Assembly: GCA_003342815.1 (NCBI GenBank)
Contig: PTEX01000031.1
Span: 2,805,984 to 2,869,983 of the forward strand
Direction: 5' to 3'
Source: Eudromia elegans
Taxonomy: Eukaryota > Chordata > Aves > Tinamiformes > Tinamidae
Length of the DNA: 64,000 nt
Below the pieces are notes generated by a model, which saw nothing but the letters and a program-made list of their open reading frames with translations, was not told the DNA's origin and made no database searches. The position numbers and the translations under genes were made by a program. Of this stretch, positions 25,271 through 39,572 are shown piece by piece; the stretch's first letter is position 1; each line of letters begins with the position of its first letter.

Positions 25271-28200
25271 GCTGCTGGTCAGTGCTGACCCCGCTGGGAT
25301 CCCCCTCGTCTCACTCATTCCTAGGTACTGATGGAGTAGATGCAACATCCCCGTTCATTCATCTGGACCCTTTGCAGAGCCTGAGCAAGGCAACCCCTCT
25401 AGAGCGGGGATCCTCCTGCCCAAACCAGGGCATCTGCATAGGTGAGAAGAATCATAGCCTAGAAGCAACCATGTTTTCCATTCCCTACAAAGAATCCTCA
25501 AATGAGAAGATGCCTTAGAGGTTGCAAAGGCTTTTCCAATAATCAAGTATAAAATGGATACACGGAGTAGCAAGCTGACACGCCAAGAGCTAAATTAGAC
25601 TATTTTCCACATATCACAGGGTATGGAAGAACAAATTCCTCATGCACGTCATCTCAGCCTAGCATTCTGCAATGTTGAGACCTGGAGCCACAGCAGCCCA
25701 GAACACAGCCGTGACAGAAAACACCCATCCTCAGCATCTTGCTCTTTAAATTCCCACCCATAGAAAACTGCAGTGACTGTCCACATGCACAAGAAACCTG
25801 CTCCCACAGACTCCAAATGTCGACCACCAGGAACAAGGTCCGCGAGCACCCTGCATGCTTCCGCTCCCTGGCGTTCCTAGCAAATCTGGGAGCAGTTCCC
25901 AGAGCGCTACCTTCTTGGGGCAGCCGCCCCGGGTTGGAAGCCCCACTGCTTGACACCAGGGGCAGTTGTTCCTCCCCATGCTACACACAAGGGCTTGTCC
26001 GTCCACACAGAGCCAGCCAATGCCCCAGCCGGTGCAGGATGCAGCCAGCACCATCCGAGGGGATTCCAAATTGGATTTCAATATACATTGTCTCGTCTAA
26101 ATTGGATCAAATTGGTTGCTGCTGAAAAGGGCGCCGCTTCCTAACTACTCTGACACCTGAACAGACTGTTCAATAAACTCTGCTTAGCATCGAAGACCGA
26201 CACGGCGCCGTGCGGCATCAAGAGCCTTCTGGAGAAAGCAGAGGGCCCCTTGTTTGATCAGATCAGTTAAATAAGAAAATAAGGGCAAGAGTGATATTGC
26301 TAATAGCCCAGCGCGCTCAGGTACCGCAGCAGAACGCTATATCCAGTCTTAATACAGATGCCCAAAAAGTTCTGCTCTCCCCTCCCAAACAAACCAGAGG
26401 GCCTGGTTTTGGGGCAGAAGGTACAGAGGTATTACTATTTGCATGGCCAGAAATGAAAAAAGAATTCTCCTTTCTTTTCTTGTCTTTTGGAAGGGGTTAC
26501 ATGGCTTGCAGCGCTTTGCCAGCCATGTGCTTTGCCATTAGGTGTGGGACCAGGGTCCTACAAGACAGTCAGCGCTTGGGCTTCAGCAGGCAACGCTGGG
26601 GACCTTCGCGATGAAACGTGACTGCTGCCCATGGGGACCCCAACACACGGGGCTGCAACGGCACGGGAGCCCTCGCCAAGCCGGGTGCAGCCTTTGGCAG
26701 TGACTTCGTGTCCTGCTCATCAGTTTCTTAAGCAGCACGGGGAAGCTAATGCTTAATCTCCCTTAATAAAGCTGTCAAAGGCAAACAGTGCTTTCCTCTT
26801 AAGGAGGCCAGAGGCACTCTGAGGCAGAGATACAGACGTAAATCAAGACAGCTCTTAAACCACTCTCCATGCCCCATGGGAATAAACATGCCCAAGGGGC
26901 TCTGACAACATGGCTGGGGTCGTTGGGCTGGGGAGGAAGGGGAGAACAAAACAAAAACATCCCCAAAATCAATACGTCTGCCTTGGTAACCACAGACAGG
27001 AGCAGGCAGGATGCTCTGCAGTGCTCCTAGGCAGTTTCCTACACTCTGGTGTTTTGTCTCCAACCCATGGCTGATTTGATGCTTCGGGGAAAGGAGAAAA
27101 CCAGAGCAGAACAAACAGTTAAACGCACACTGGAAAACCACCCTGCTGCTGCATGCAGGAGACTAAGGCACAAGGAACTCAGCCCACAGGTTGCAGCCCG
27201 AGCCACGATGGCCCTGAAACCAAGTGCCACTTCAGCCCTGCGCTAGGACTCCAAAACACGCTCACTCTTTCCATCAGCTGCAATTTCAGTGTGTAGCTTA
27301 CAGCTGATAAGACAATCTAAAATAGTGAAAAATTAAAAATTTTAAATAATTAACTGTAATGCCATTTCCTGGCTATCACTAGCATTGCTTCTTCAGTACT
27401 GGTATGTCATTCCCCACCCCCCCACCACAAAGCGACACTTGCTATGGATCTGTATGGGACCAGGAGAACCAGGTGGGTTCTTCACACTCCAGTGTTTTGT
27501 ATAACGCCTGCTGCACGAAGGTCCACAAATTTCCTCATCCTTGTGCTGCACCGGTCACATGAAGGATCTCACAAGGCTACAAAGTGAGCCACAAAGGCAG
27601 TAATTTGCTTTCAAACAGAGGGCAAGTGCAATAACTACTTTTTTTAAGCAAATTCTATTTCGTTAGAGTCGGTCTGATCAAATTATTAAGATACTTAAGT
27701 TAAACAATAGGAGTGTCAGTGCAAGACACTCTGTATTCAGCTTTATAGAGTCATTCCAGTTTTAAGACTAGCCTAATTTTAAAGTGACCTACTAGTTGAC
27801 CCTACAGCTCTCTCCTTTAGGCTTTAACTCCTAGATTGGACACCTAGATTCTGTCCTAAAGGACAGAATTACTTGCTATTTCCAAGTTGTATTCACATGT
27901 GTCACTGTTATCTCAACAGAAAGATTCCTAGGTTTCATAAAGTCTTCATTTAGTATTAGCACATTCAGCATGGCCTAAGGAGCCACTAAATAAGAGCCAA
28001 AGCTTTCCAGGCAACATTTAGATAGGCAGGAGCACCCCACCAGGAAGAACTTTTAATTAAAAGAGTTAAAAAAGCACAAAAGTAGGAGACAGATCTAACA
28101 CAAGCGCTAGAATGGATGAAACACTGATCATTCAACCATTCCTGGCGACAAGGTCAGCTAGGATGGTTGGAGCTAAATGACAGGGACAAGCTGGGCAGAG

Positions 28201-29429
28201 ACTGGGAGATGAGAGCACGAGAGAACAGCACAAAGTTAAACTTGGCAAAAAAGGCAGTAAAGAGGGAGAAGTAACAGAAAAATGTATACTGCAGCACAGA
28301 CGAGACTGTACAAACTTCTCAATATAAATTAGGTATTTACTGACAGAGAAGAAACTTTCTCTTGGGCAAACAAGTAAATTAAATGACAGCCAAGCCTCTG
28401 CACTTGATCGACCCTATAGAATTAATTCTTTGTATAGCAACACTTCATCAATACTGTCTTTAATCTCCAGAAGCTTCTTCCATCCCATGACAAACAACAA
28501 GGAACTAGCAAAGTCATCCCCATTTTCCAATCAAGTAAAGATAAATCTACATTTTCGCTTTACCAAATAAAGTTATCAACAGCAGAGAGGAGTTAATTGC
28601 TGCACTGTGAATTTGGAGCTTAAGGTATTTGTTCTGAATTACATAGTGTTGGACAAGTGAATTAGTTGGTTTAAGAGCTATGCAGAAGAGTAAATTACAC
28701 TCTTCAAACACATTTCCCTTCCATTCTCTGATACTCATCTCCAATTTACCATCAGAGTGGATTTATTTAGGGTACAGGAACAAGACAAAACTTTCAGGCA
28801 AATTCTGGAAAAAAAAAAAAATCTCTGAATCCCCATTTTCACACCCAGAGTCAGCTGAGCACCTCTGAAATTGGGCCATTACAAACAGTCCTGCGGTCCT
28901 TGCTGCGAAAGGGAAATATTAAATAGCACCCTGGAATTCAAAGTCACCCCTGCACTCAGTAGGACGCCCCTAACGCTGTGCACTGTTTTGCTGAGGAGGA
29001 GACCACCACCATCATGGCCAGGTCCAGGTCAAATGGCACCTGTGTCCCAGCAAGGGGACAGCAGACAAACACCTAAATGAGGAGCTGGAATTGCCACATA
29101 GGGACAAAAGGGTTTTCTCACCTTTCTCACCTATTTTCTCACACACGAGCCTACAATCTGCTCTCCACCTTCAGAACGGGGAGGATGCAATTCCTCCTCC
29201 TCCTCAGCTTGCTTGGCAATCACAGTCACCATCACGGGTCCCTGGATGCTTTTCAGAAGGAGGCACGGGGGTGCAGAGCATGTGTGTTTGTGTGTGCACA
29301 GTATTACTAGCCATTAAAAGGGCTGTCCCCCTTTTAAGTGAAAAAAATATTCAGTTTCTCTGGCTTATGACAGTGTCTGTAAAGAGCAGAGCTCTATTGA
29401 TTCTTGCTTCTGTGTGTATACAAACTCAT
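25271..29429. other. Intergenic DNA with a GC-rich block
   Basis: From about 24780 to 27240 GC content rises and overlapping open frames appear on both strands (up to 131 codons at 26746-27141, minus). None shows a recognisable domain or a convincing exon boundary pair. After 27250 the DNA is AT-rich and unremarkable, with an A12 run near 28810 and a perfect small hairpin at 27848-27869. Confidence 0.5.
27848..27869. repeat. Perfect 9-bp inverted repeat, 4-nt loop
   Basis: ATTCTGTCC (27848-27856) and GGACAGAAT (27861-27869) flank TAAA. The arms are exact. No longer terminal repeats or transposon body were seen around it. Confidence 0.65.
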
Positions 29430-29875
29430 TTATAATGTTATGACCTGAACTGTAGAGCACAAATTTAAAATGACCTGTACATATTACTCGGTAACATTTG
29501 GATTGCAAGTTAAATACTCCCTGATTAAACATGAATGCTTTTCCCGGGGAGTATGAGATATCTTATCAGGAAAGCCTTCTTATCAAATTCACCATCCTGG
29601 AGGCAGACACATTCTCTCGCAGTGCCGGGAGTTTATAATGATAAAATTAACAATGTTGTATTTCCCAATGAAGTCAGCAGTAGTGCACTGCATCCTACCA
29701 TTAATCATTAGAGCCAGTTCTCATAACAGAGCCACTTGCCGGCCCTCAGGCACCTGCATCGCTCCCCAAGCAATTCCAGTCCCCAGCAATAACTTATCGC
29801 ACAAGCCAGGGATCAAGATTAAAAACCCGGTGAATAATGGGAGACTCTGCGCACCTCTATTCCTCTGGTAGATAC
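29430..29875. promoter_or_regulatory. Candidate conserved noncoding element
   Basis: About 450 bases of repeat-free sequence carry several developmental-factor-type sites: TTAAATACTCCCTGATTAAAC near 29509, GATATCTTATCAGG near 29559 (GATA type), TAATCATTA at 29702-29710 (paired homeodomain cores) and GATTAAAAACCCGG near 29817. Base composition is mixed, with scattered CpGs outside any island. Fully stop-free frames across it are absent. It looks like a conserved enhancer, but no alignment was possible. Confidence 0.45.
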
Positions 29876-32800
29876 AAGCAAGCTAATAACCTCCTTAAAG
29901 GGGAAGCAAATCATTCTGTATTTTTTATTTTTATAGACAAGGTAGAAAGGACCTGTATCTGTGTCCCAGTAAAATTTATTGTATTGTTTAAGTTAGTTGT
30001 TTCTGCCTTCTGGAAGGCATCAGCATTCATAAAACATTCTGGGGGGGTCCCTTCCATACTGCACTCCTGCAACTACGCTATATTCTGCGTTCTGCTTACA
30101 ATAAAAACTGCAGGGGAAGGAAATTTTAATTTAAATTGTAAAAAAAAAAATCAGCAACATGCACCAGCTTTGCACAATCATTTGGGCAAGTATTCCAACT
30201 GGAGGCCAGATTCCCAGCTGCTAAAAAACAAAACAAAGAAAACAGCACTTGGATTCACACTCAGGCTACAGAAGTGATAAAACAGCCCTTGCAAGCACAC
30301 TGCAGCCAGAGTTTCTCCCCATCTCTCCTTCCTAGATGCTGAAAACAGTATTAAAACACCGAGTGAAATACAGTAGAATACAGTAGAAACTGCTGCTGAA
30401 AAGGAGCACAATTCTCTGGGAAAGAGCCTGCCTGCAGAGCTCACTACTTGCTAAACACGAGAAGCAGCAGGGCTGGAAATACAAAATGAGTAGATGGGAG
30501 AAACCTTCAAGGAGACCTAACAAATCTATTTACTGGGCGAAAAACCCATCCATACAAATATAGACATACGTAAATATACATGGAAGAAGAGAGAGTGAGA
30601 AAGGTTTTTTTGTCTCATTCAGTTCAGCACCAAGCACGGGTTTGCTTTCCAGCCCATACCCAGCTCAGCCCCAGCTACAACAGCAGCAACTTGTGAAGCG
30701 CTACAACAGATTGGCAAAGAAATAAAGGCAGATGTCTGATCCCAGCGACTGGGAGCACGCATCACGCTGCTCTTTAGTGTTATCAAGGATTTCATATCTT
30801 AAGGTTTCCTTTATTTGAGGTTACTGAACAGGAGGTGCTCGAGTTCTGCATGAACACTGCGTTAACTAATATGGTTAATGTAAATAACACTTGGCACAGA
30901 TTTTGCAGGAGGCGAGTAGAGCCAATTTCAAACGCGGCAGTGAAGGTGACAATAATGGGAATTTACTGAGGATAAAGGTAACACTGCTGTGTGTTAACAT
31001 AGCTTATATAGGTAGGTCTTTGTCTTACCTCTACACAATGCCTGAATCAACAGAAGCTTCAGTTAAGGCACTGCATCAAACCAGTACCAACACATGACAT
31101 CCTCTCTGATGAAAATGCTTGAAGAAAGCCTTGAACCAAGTCAGAGTTGAACATAATACTGCAGGCACTCAGGGAGCAATCTGTCACTGTGGAACCAATT
31201 TGCTTTTTAAAGTTTATGAAAAATTAAGAATCACGGAGACCAGAAATTAATTTATCTTGAAAAATTAAAATATTCTAAATACTGTAACAGAGAGAAATTA
31301 ATGGGAACCAACACAACCACAAAAAGCTGCCACACTAGTCATTGAGCCTAGTTATAAACTCTATGTCCTACTATTTTTCCCACTAATTTTCATGAAAATG
31401 TTGTTTCGAATAGATAAGTCTCCAGAACTTTGTACAATTATCTCATTTTGACATTTTGTAAAAAAATAAGTTCATCACTATTATAAAACCCCACATACAC
31501 AAAATACATGCCTAAACCAATGTTGCTATTTACTGCATTCGATTTTAGACCTACACGGCTCAAGCTCTTAATGATACAGAAATACAGAGCAAGAATTTGC
31601 CACTCCCTGCCTTAACTGCTTAAGCTTTGGATACACTAGACCCAGTATCACAAATATACACAAGTTTGGACTTTTTTTTTTTGAATAACAGGTTCAGCTG
31701 GAGTGTCACAGTTCAAGCTTAGTTCTATCTATTATGATAAAAAGTAATTACTTATGAATTCAGCATTTTCCTTGTGTTTCAAGTAATAAGCACTGTGATC
31801 AGTCCAGCAGCCCATGCATACTGTTATAGCCATTTTGCACGCCCAAATATTCTGATCATAATCTGTCTATACACATTTCTTCCTCCCCACACAAAATCCT
31901 GCAATTCCCCTGTTCAGTCCAAGCACAAAAATCTTAAGTTGAACTGACTAATTTTGACAAATCACTTTTCCTGATCAACTCTGATAATAACTTGTTATCC
32001 ACAGAAGTTTAGCTCTTCTCATTGGTTCTTTACTTTCAAGAAAAGAATTCAGAAGCATAGTTTTATATATCAAGTTCCAGCAAAGTCTCTCTAGTGAGTG
32101 TATCCTGGGATCCTGTGATTCTTATTAATATTACAAAAGCCTATTGTAGAGGGGAGAAGAGAGAATACAGCAAGTCACACAATTACCAGGATTTGAAAAT
32201 ATTATCCCCACGAATGTGCCGCTTGCTTTACAAATGTCAGATCGGGTGTCATCTGAAGCCTTTAGAGATATGAGGCTATTAGCTGCTTCTCCACATGTTC
32301 TTGAAGGAGGAAAGATCAATGAGAGACCGCTTCAAAAGCTGGGCACAATTGATGTACTACTGATGGAACAGCAGAGGAGCAGAGGTATTTTGGTCGTGTC
32401 TCAAGGAAAGAAAGTGACAATCTGATAAAAATGTTTCTGCAGGATTATACTTCAGAGAACACGGTCCGCAGGTGGACAAAGAAAGCAACCTAACAGCTTT
32501 TACAAGCTTATGGGTTAGTTTGCTGGCAAAAGCTTTTATTTAATGAAAGGAATTGGCTTTCTCACCCTGCACCCAGGGTCACAGAGGGCCATGAATCAAG
32601 CGTTTACCGCTTGCCAAATAATTCCTAAGGACGTAACCGCACCGTGAGGGCTATTTTCCTCTCTTCAGCGGGGCCTCACCATGCAGAACACAGGTAACCT
32701 GGGCTTCAACTGGGCTCCAACTATTCCTTTTAGTGCCTGCTCATTTCTCACCACTGTACAGGATGCCTGCTTATTCATCAGCTCAAAAACCAAAAAGCCC

Positions 32801-32977
32801 CACCCCATCCTTCTGCTGTGACTTAACCAATAGTCACTAGAGCTTTTCTAGTCCCCCTTATCAATTCTTTATTGACAAACAGAGAAGCTGCCATACTCTG
32901 TGGCATACAGCAAAAGGACAAGAAGCAACAGGCACAAATAGAAATACAAGCAGCTCCAATAAAGCCTAAGGGTAGCT
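29876..32977. other. Intergenic DNA, nothing firmly recognised
   Basis: No exon or transposon was recognised. The stretch 30840-31000 (GTTAACTAATATGGTTAATG, GACAATAATGG) has a weak enhancer-like texture. A tandem pair of ATACAGTAGA units lies near 30368-30387. Other open frames are chance-length. Confidence 0.45.
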
Positions 32978-33142
32978 GTGCACTGGAAAAAGTTGCCCAG
33001 AGAGGCTGTGGAGTCTCCATCCTTTAAGACATTCAAAACACAACTGGGTATTACCCTGAATAACCTGCTCTAGTTGAACTTGCTGAGAGCAGATGGGTGT
33101 CTTCACAGATCCCTTCCAACCTGAACTCGTCTGAGTTTCTAT
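32978..33142 (+). mobile_element. Old CR1 LINE 3' fragment
   Basis: A diverged CR1 3' end is visible: GCACTGGAAAAAGTTGCCCA, GAGGCTGTGGAGTCTCCATC, then ACCTGCTCTAG and ATCCCTTCCAACCTGAA, in the order found in CR1. The terminal octamers are degraded to TCTGAGTTTCTAT. The frame of ORF2 is no longer intact. Divergence is clearly greater than in the copies at 12.4 and 50.8 kb, so this is an older insertion. Confidence 0.85.
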
Positions 33143-36100
33143 TTTATCATGAAAAGATTGTTTATACAGGGCTGCTAATGAACAACTCCCCCAGTCCAGT
33201 ACCTTTAGTGGCAAATTTGAAAGACAGCTGTAATTATAAGCTGTAAAAATATACGTTCTCTCTGCAGTCAAGTTGCAGTCAGCCTTCAAAAGATGTGCCT
33301 CCCTGAAACGTGTCAAAATGGGCCTTCATGCCTGTCAATGTAGTTTCAGAGCACTTATATTTACAGTCCTTCTTGTGAGAGGTACTGAAAAAAAATCAGA
33401 GATAGTTTTCCACAGAAGACAGTGGTCGGAGAGTGGCCAAGAAGAGAGACTGAGTCAGGATATGACAGTGACTCAACTGTGATGGAGGGTTTGTTAAGAG
33501 CTTAGCCAGACCTATGGTGGGGAAAAGATGCAGGAAAGACCACTGTGGGTGCTGCTGTGGAGAGAAATTCCATATTCCTCATTCAGAGAAAGAGTAAATT
33601 AGAGACTTTTGGAAGAAACAAAGCAGATGCCACAATATGGGGTCTGCTAGGCCAAACTTAAGCTTGGAAGTAGACAGGTTTTGATTTAAACTAACAATTG
33701 AGAATATGCTATTTCTTCTCCCAAAAGAAGGCAGCTAGATGTTCACCTTCAGGTACACGCTCAGGTTTTATTCAGCACATTGATGATCACCTCCTCAGAC
33801 AAAGGCTCTACCTCAGCGCTTCAGAGAACAAAAAAGAAAAAGCACAACAGGAACAGGAGGGAGCTCTCCCAGCAGGGACGGTCAGGACTCCAAAGCTGCT
33901 GGAGTTCAAAGGAGGAGAAGGGAAGGTGCACACACACACACACACACACACCCCCCGTGACGTGCAAGGCTGCGTGCCGGAGGGAAGGTGAGATCTGAAG
34001 TAGTTCCTCAACAGCCTTGAAACCCCAGTCTGGACTACTAACTGCCAGAGGATACAGCAGCATCTTTCATATTTCTAATTCCATAGCTCTTAACTCAATA
34101 CACTTTGCTATTCTTTCCTCTATGGAGGGGGGGAAAAAAAAAGTTGTTTCCCTTAATGCCAGGTAGTCAAAGATGGCATACTTAGTAAAGCTAAAATTCA
34201 GAGAAATAAAAAATACTGAGGTAAAAAATGCTGAAATCAAGTTGGTGTTACACTGTGAGAAGCAGTAAGGTATTTTATTAGGTTGGACTGACACAAAACA
34301 AGAACTGTAAAAAATGAAAACAAACCAATGGAAACAGAGGTTCAATTCCCGATAACTTTCTGCACATAAATAAAAGAATCCAGAGTAAAACTATATGTGC
34401 TTCAAACTTCACATGCAAGCGCCAGGGTAAAACGCAAAGAAGCTCCCTCCTTTTTGGACCTCTAAAATTCCTGCTGCTCTCAATGAGGAGCTTGCAGTCG
34501 AGGACCAGCACATGATCGTGACATCCAAACCCCAGCTCTTTTGTTGGAAGAATATACTGAACAGACCTGAAGATATTTCCATCTCACAAGCTCCCATCTA
34601 ATATTTACATGCAACTAGAACTAAAATACCTATCACCCAGTGCCTAGAAGTCTACATTTCTTTACCTGTTACTTAAAAAGTGTCACATGCTAATTTGTTG
34701 AAACTTGGCCAAAAGTAAAATCTAGGTGAAGTAGAATGAAACCAAACAGGTCTACACATACATATTTAAACCAATAGTCCCTTTATGCAAACAAGCAGCT
34801 GCATCTGGTGTTTCTGGAAACATTAGGACTGTAGTAATAAGGATATTTTGCAGGAAAAAAATAACAGCATTCTTGCTGCTGACTCTAGTTTATATTTCAA
34901 CTTAGTAGGAGGATAACAGGATACAAGACCCTAGTACCAATCATGTTCATTTGGTACTTTCATATGCACTAAGTCCTGCTATTGTACGGTTCAATCCAGT
35001 TATCTGATAATCTTTTAAATTAAATGCACTTTGTGAAACAACAGTATGAAAATTATAAAAAAAAATCAGAGTCCAACAGCTTTGGCATTTACCACCTGTA
35101 TTATTTTATTTAAAACGTGAGAGGTGGTGGTAGCCTCTGTTGCAGGCTTGAAAACAAATCAGTTCTGTACATTTCTGTGGGTTTTATGAGGGCTGGAGCA
35201 GATGCACTATGAAGGGCAAAAGAGTAAGTTTTTATAGGAACAGTGGAGCTCCCAAATGAGCATGCCTGAGAGTACATGCTGTCTGCACAGTAGTGATGCC
35301 GGAGAAAGGAAATCATGGCCCCTTTAGCTTCCTAAATATAAAAATTAAAATCCTAACTAGCTACCACGGATTTAAATTGAAAAGTAATTTACAAATCAAA
35401 GCTAAACCTGTGTGAAAAAAAAATCAATCAACTAATGATCCATGATAAAGAACACATTTAACGGGGACTCAAACTGTTGAGCACTAGGAAGAGTCAGTTT
35501 GCAGAGGACCTCCATGCACAACCAATTCTTTGGAAAGACAAAGCACAGAAATCCAAAGAACACAACTACAGTAAGTTTCTACCCATGCCAGTCTACATGC
35601 TCTAGGACAAAGTGGCATTCACCCTTTCCTCTTTCTGGCATTACTTTTAGCTTTACTGTACTTGTTCAGCACAATCTCTTCAACACAGAATGAAACAGGA
35701 TGGTTGTCAGCAGCCATGCAAAATCAAGATATGTTAAGGGGATTCACCACGTGACCACCACACTTTCTGTGTGCACATTTTGGTCTTTGTAGCAAGGCCA
35801 CCTTCCTTCTCAGGACTTGGAAGATTTTCTGGAAAGTTAACTTGGATTCTGTAATTTTCCACAAGTTATTACGTGTCACTCTGCCAGGCTGTAGTATCTG
35901 CTGACTGTTATATGCTCATTTAATTACATAAGCTTTTGAAATCCTCTATCACGCTAAGTAAAATACAAGGCTGTGCTTATACAGCCATAATTAATGGCTC
36001 GTGACAGACTCATAAGTAAAATGAAATGAAATTTGGCCGCTACAGACCCTACATCCAGGGGAGGCTCATCACATTCCCGGGATCTTTTAGAGCACTGCAC

Positions 36101-39100
36101 TGGGCGCACGTGGCCTGAGAAAGGACAGTTTGAACAGTTCTGCACATTTTTGAACTTAGCTCACTTAAACCATGCATCACGTCTAAATCTCAAGATCCAA
36201 AACAGTCTCGAAATAAGATACCTCTTTACTTGCTGTCTGTACATGGTAAGTAGATACATCAGCATTGAATATGAATACCTATGTTCAAGAGACAGTCATT
36301 TCAGACCTTAAAGTACCACCCCAAAACACATCAGAATAGTAGTCAACCCATAACAGTAAGAGCTAGAGAACCACAAGAGCAGCAGTTGGGATGTGACTGT
36401 GCAACGTGCTTTTATGTCGCTAACATTTTCATCTTTTTGGACAACTTAATGATTATTAATTCTCAGCAGTATAGCGAATTTCAGTAGTCTGAGAAAATAA
36501 CCTCCCTGCACACCTTACACTAAGCATTAGATTCATCTAACCTAGAAAGGATAGCATCTGCTTTGGCTTGGATTTTCATCTTGCTAGGCTTCTTCTATTA
36601 CCCACATCAAGTGTTGTTGTATTTGCATTTCATTTTTTACCAATATCAAAATGATTAAGAGATATTATACAGGAGGAGGTGAAGAGGATGCTTTTCTCTT
36701 TACATCAGTTCTGCAAAGCCAATACAAACTACTGGCCTTATTTACATACCAAATTACTTGACATTGGCCAGGGCATAATGACATACACAACAACTTTATT
36801 TTAAATTTATCTTAACTCCATATAACCTGAAAAAGAACTTTTACAACAAGCTGTAAAGATTCCTCTAAGAACTGACAAAAATTGAAAAGCTTTCCAAGGA
36901 AAGCGTGTCAACAAGGGAGAAGAATTTGTCAAAATGATGGCTTCTAAAGCAGAGGAAAAAAATACTGCACTGCAGTTTGAATTCATTGAATGTGTGGGCA
37001 GGACACAAGGAGGTAGCCTGAGCCTGGCCCTAGATGGGCATCACATATGACAGATGCTTCCATTTACACAGCATGCCCCTTCTACCAACTGTATTCTTAG
37101 TGAGGAGGGGAACTCACCTGATTTTCCACATGCGAGATTTCTGATTTGCCGTCTTGCTTTTTGTCCAAGGTAAAAGCTACTATTAACATCAACATAACTT
37201 CAAAAAAGGAGGGAAGGGGGCTCTTCATGGCTCATTCTCACAAGATCAAACCTTATTTCCTTCTCATTGGCTGAATTTGCTCTAGTGATTGCAATTGCAG
37301 TGTCAAAACTGTTGGCATCTTGAAATAATGGGATGCTACCCAGTATCAATCTCACTTCCCATTTCTGACAGATAGCACAATTTCCCCTTGTCTGTCCCAT
37401 TTGCAGTAACAAATCACATGATTTCCATTTTCACTAATAATTTTGACATACAGTTGTCTGACCAGCATTTCATGTCAATATAAGAAAATAAGAATTGATC
37501 AACGGGTTTTTTCTTGAGGAAGTACTTAAGGTCTCACTTACAAACACTTTCACTTTTTTTTTCAAGGAAAGAAAATAATGGAGTTTACTTCCCTAACCAG
37601 ATCAGTGGGATCATCTCCTGTTTTGCAAAATGCAAATGACTGCAAAGTTGGAAACAACACATATTATTTGATACTGGTTATGAGTAAAACTATAAACTGA
37701 CTCTTATAGTCAAGAAATCCTATTACATGTCTAAATATCTAATATCTAAGACTTCTATTCCACATAGATGAAATAAAAGAGACATATTGATTCTTCTATA
37801 TGTTACCTCAGACAACCATCCTGGAGATAATTTCCTATTGCTCATGTAAAAAAATAAGAATTGTATTTTCAAATACATCCAAAATTTGGCACATTTTCCA
37901 TTTAAGCCTCCATGTTTTAAAACAAGATGCTTTACATCTCAAATGAGTAGGAAAGGCTAGGTCATTGCAAGCAATGTGTCATTTGGAAAACAATTCTCTT
38001 ATAGGGGCTTACAACCAATTCATCCAACAGCAACACTCCAGAGAAAGACCAGAGCTTTGAATTCAAAGATACTAGAAGTATTATGCTCAAACATATCAAT
38101 TATTGAAGCTTCTTTAAAGAAAAAAAACAAAAACTATTTGTTTTCCATGGCCAACAACAGATTCTGTATCCCCAAGAAACCAGCAGACATACATAATGAA
38201 GATTACTTTTCTTTTTTAAAAACACAAAATAAGGGTAACGACAACACTAAGAACACATTCCCCTCTTACCTTGTACACAGAAGAGTTAGTAAAATTTTGT
38301 TCTGATTTGTATTTTCATTAAGCAAATTTCAGTTTTAAGATACACACATAAAACTGTCTACAACTGGGGTGAAAGAAGGAGAACTTGAATGACCTATGAG
38401 ATCCCTTCAGCTGCAAGACACTAGTCTGAAAAGAATCCATTAGATCAGTCTGTCAGTGCAACAGCCATCGCACTGTTGGTTAAAACTGGCTTCTAGTTTT
38501 ATAGACCCCAGGTTCCCACTCCTTACTTAGCTAAAAATGCTTGTGAGCATTAGAACCACATAATCAGGTTGCTGCTATGACTTGGGTGACCTTGCGTGCT
38601 CCTCTTACAGATGTCATGGCTACTGTAGCGCACGAGGCAGCAAGAGCCAAGAAAAATTCAGACCCTGCTGCACTCTTTGAATAGTCATATATACTGGGGT
38701 ATATACTGGGTTCAACCTCACAAACCTTTCAAGTAGAAAATGCTCACCAGTGTTAAAAGAAGTTGCATGCACCCCCAGGTTAAAAACACATTAAGCACAG
38801 AATACACCAGTACTACCCATTTTAATGGATATATAAATCCAATCCAAGCAATGCTTGGAACACGTTTTCTCCCTCTTGTCATAAAAAACAAGACACACAT
38901 ACTACTAAGCAGGGATTGCTAAATAATTTTCCATTAATTAAAACAAAGTCGTCTTACTCCAATATCCAGCTTTCTGAGAAGTCCATGAGACTCATATATA
39001 GTTACTTTTTGACTTCCTGTGTGGTCGGCAGGGCTCCACAGTGTGAGATGTACTGCCTCTGCCCAACACAGCCGGCACACTTCTGCACCTTACGCAGACT

Positions 39101-39360
39101 GAATTCACAACAATCTAACAGCAGAGCATGGCCAGGAAGAACTCTGCAAAGGCATCTGGCACGAGCTGTCCCTGAAGAGCTAGTACACAAGTTCAATGTC
39201 TTCCCTGGTCCTCAGTAGAGGAAGAGAACTCAGCCCATACAGCATTATCAGTTACATCCAACTTGGTAACAAATTAATTCAGAGGTAGACAAAAGTGGGA
39301 CAACTTCAGCATCTATATTCTGGACACTATCAACATATAATTCAAGTGCAATGAGTGCCA
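33143..39360. other. Intergenic AT-rich DNA, nothing recognised
   Basis: About 6 kb of AT-leaning DNA contains a CA microsatellite (listed separately) and short A/T runs. No recognisable gene was seen, nor any transposon beyond the microsatellite. Minus-strand open frames near 33808-34063 that contain Val-Cys runs are translations of the CA repeat. A tandem TATATACTGGG pair lies near 38690-38710. Confidence 0.55.
33929..33950. repeat. (CA)11 microsatellite
   Basis: Eleven uninterrupted CA dinucleotides are followed by a C-run. It is likely length-polymorphic. Confidence 0.95.
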
Positions 39361-39572
39361 AATCATGGAATAATTTAGGTATCTCCTGAGCTCACCAGTC
39401 TGACCCACTACAAATGACAAGGTCAATTAGAATAGCTTGCTCAGGACCACGTCCAACTGGGTTTTGATCATCTCCAACCAGCCTGGGCCCCTCCCTCCAG
39501 TATTCACATCTCTGTCCTGCAAAAGCTTTTTTCTTATAGCTAATTGCCTTCTTGTGTTGTCCTGTTACAGTA
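39361..39572 (-). mobile_element. Old CR1 LINE 3' fragment, antisense
   Basis: Read on the plus strand, the order is that of an inverted CR1 3' region: AATCATGGAATAATTTAGGT (terminal octamer side), CTCACCAGTCTGACCC, GCTTGCTCAGGACCACGTCC, then GGGTTTTGATCATCTCCA, and finally TTGTGTTGTCCTGTTAC. Each piece corresponds in order to the antisense CR1 consensus, but with many substitutions and small gaps. It is a decayed, noncoding insertion. The end nearer 39572 is approximate. Confidence 0.75.

Noticed and set aside
33808..34063. Minus-strand frames with Val-Cys runs
   Set aside because: These are translations of the CA microsatellite and its flanks.
38375..38415. TTGAATGACCTATGAGATCCCTTC resembling the CR1 3' UTR
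   Set aside because: The match is short and interrupted, with no ORF2 tail upstream and no octamer downstream.
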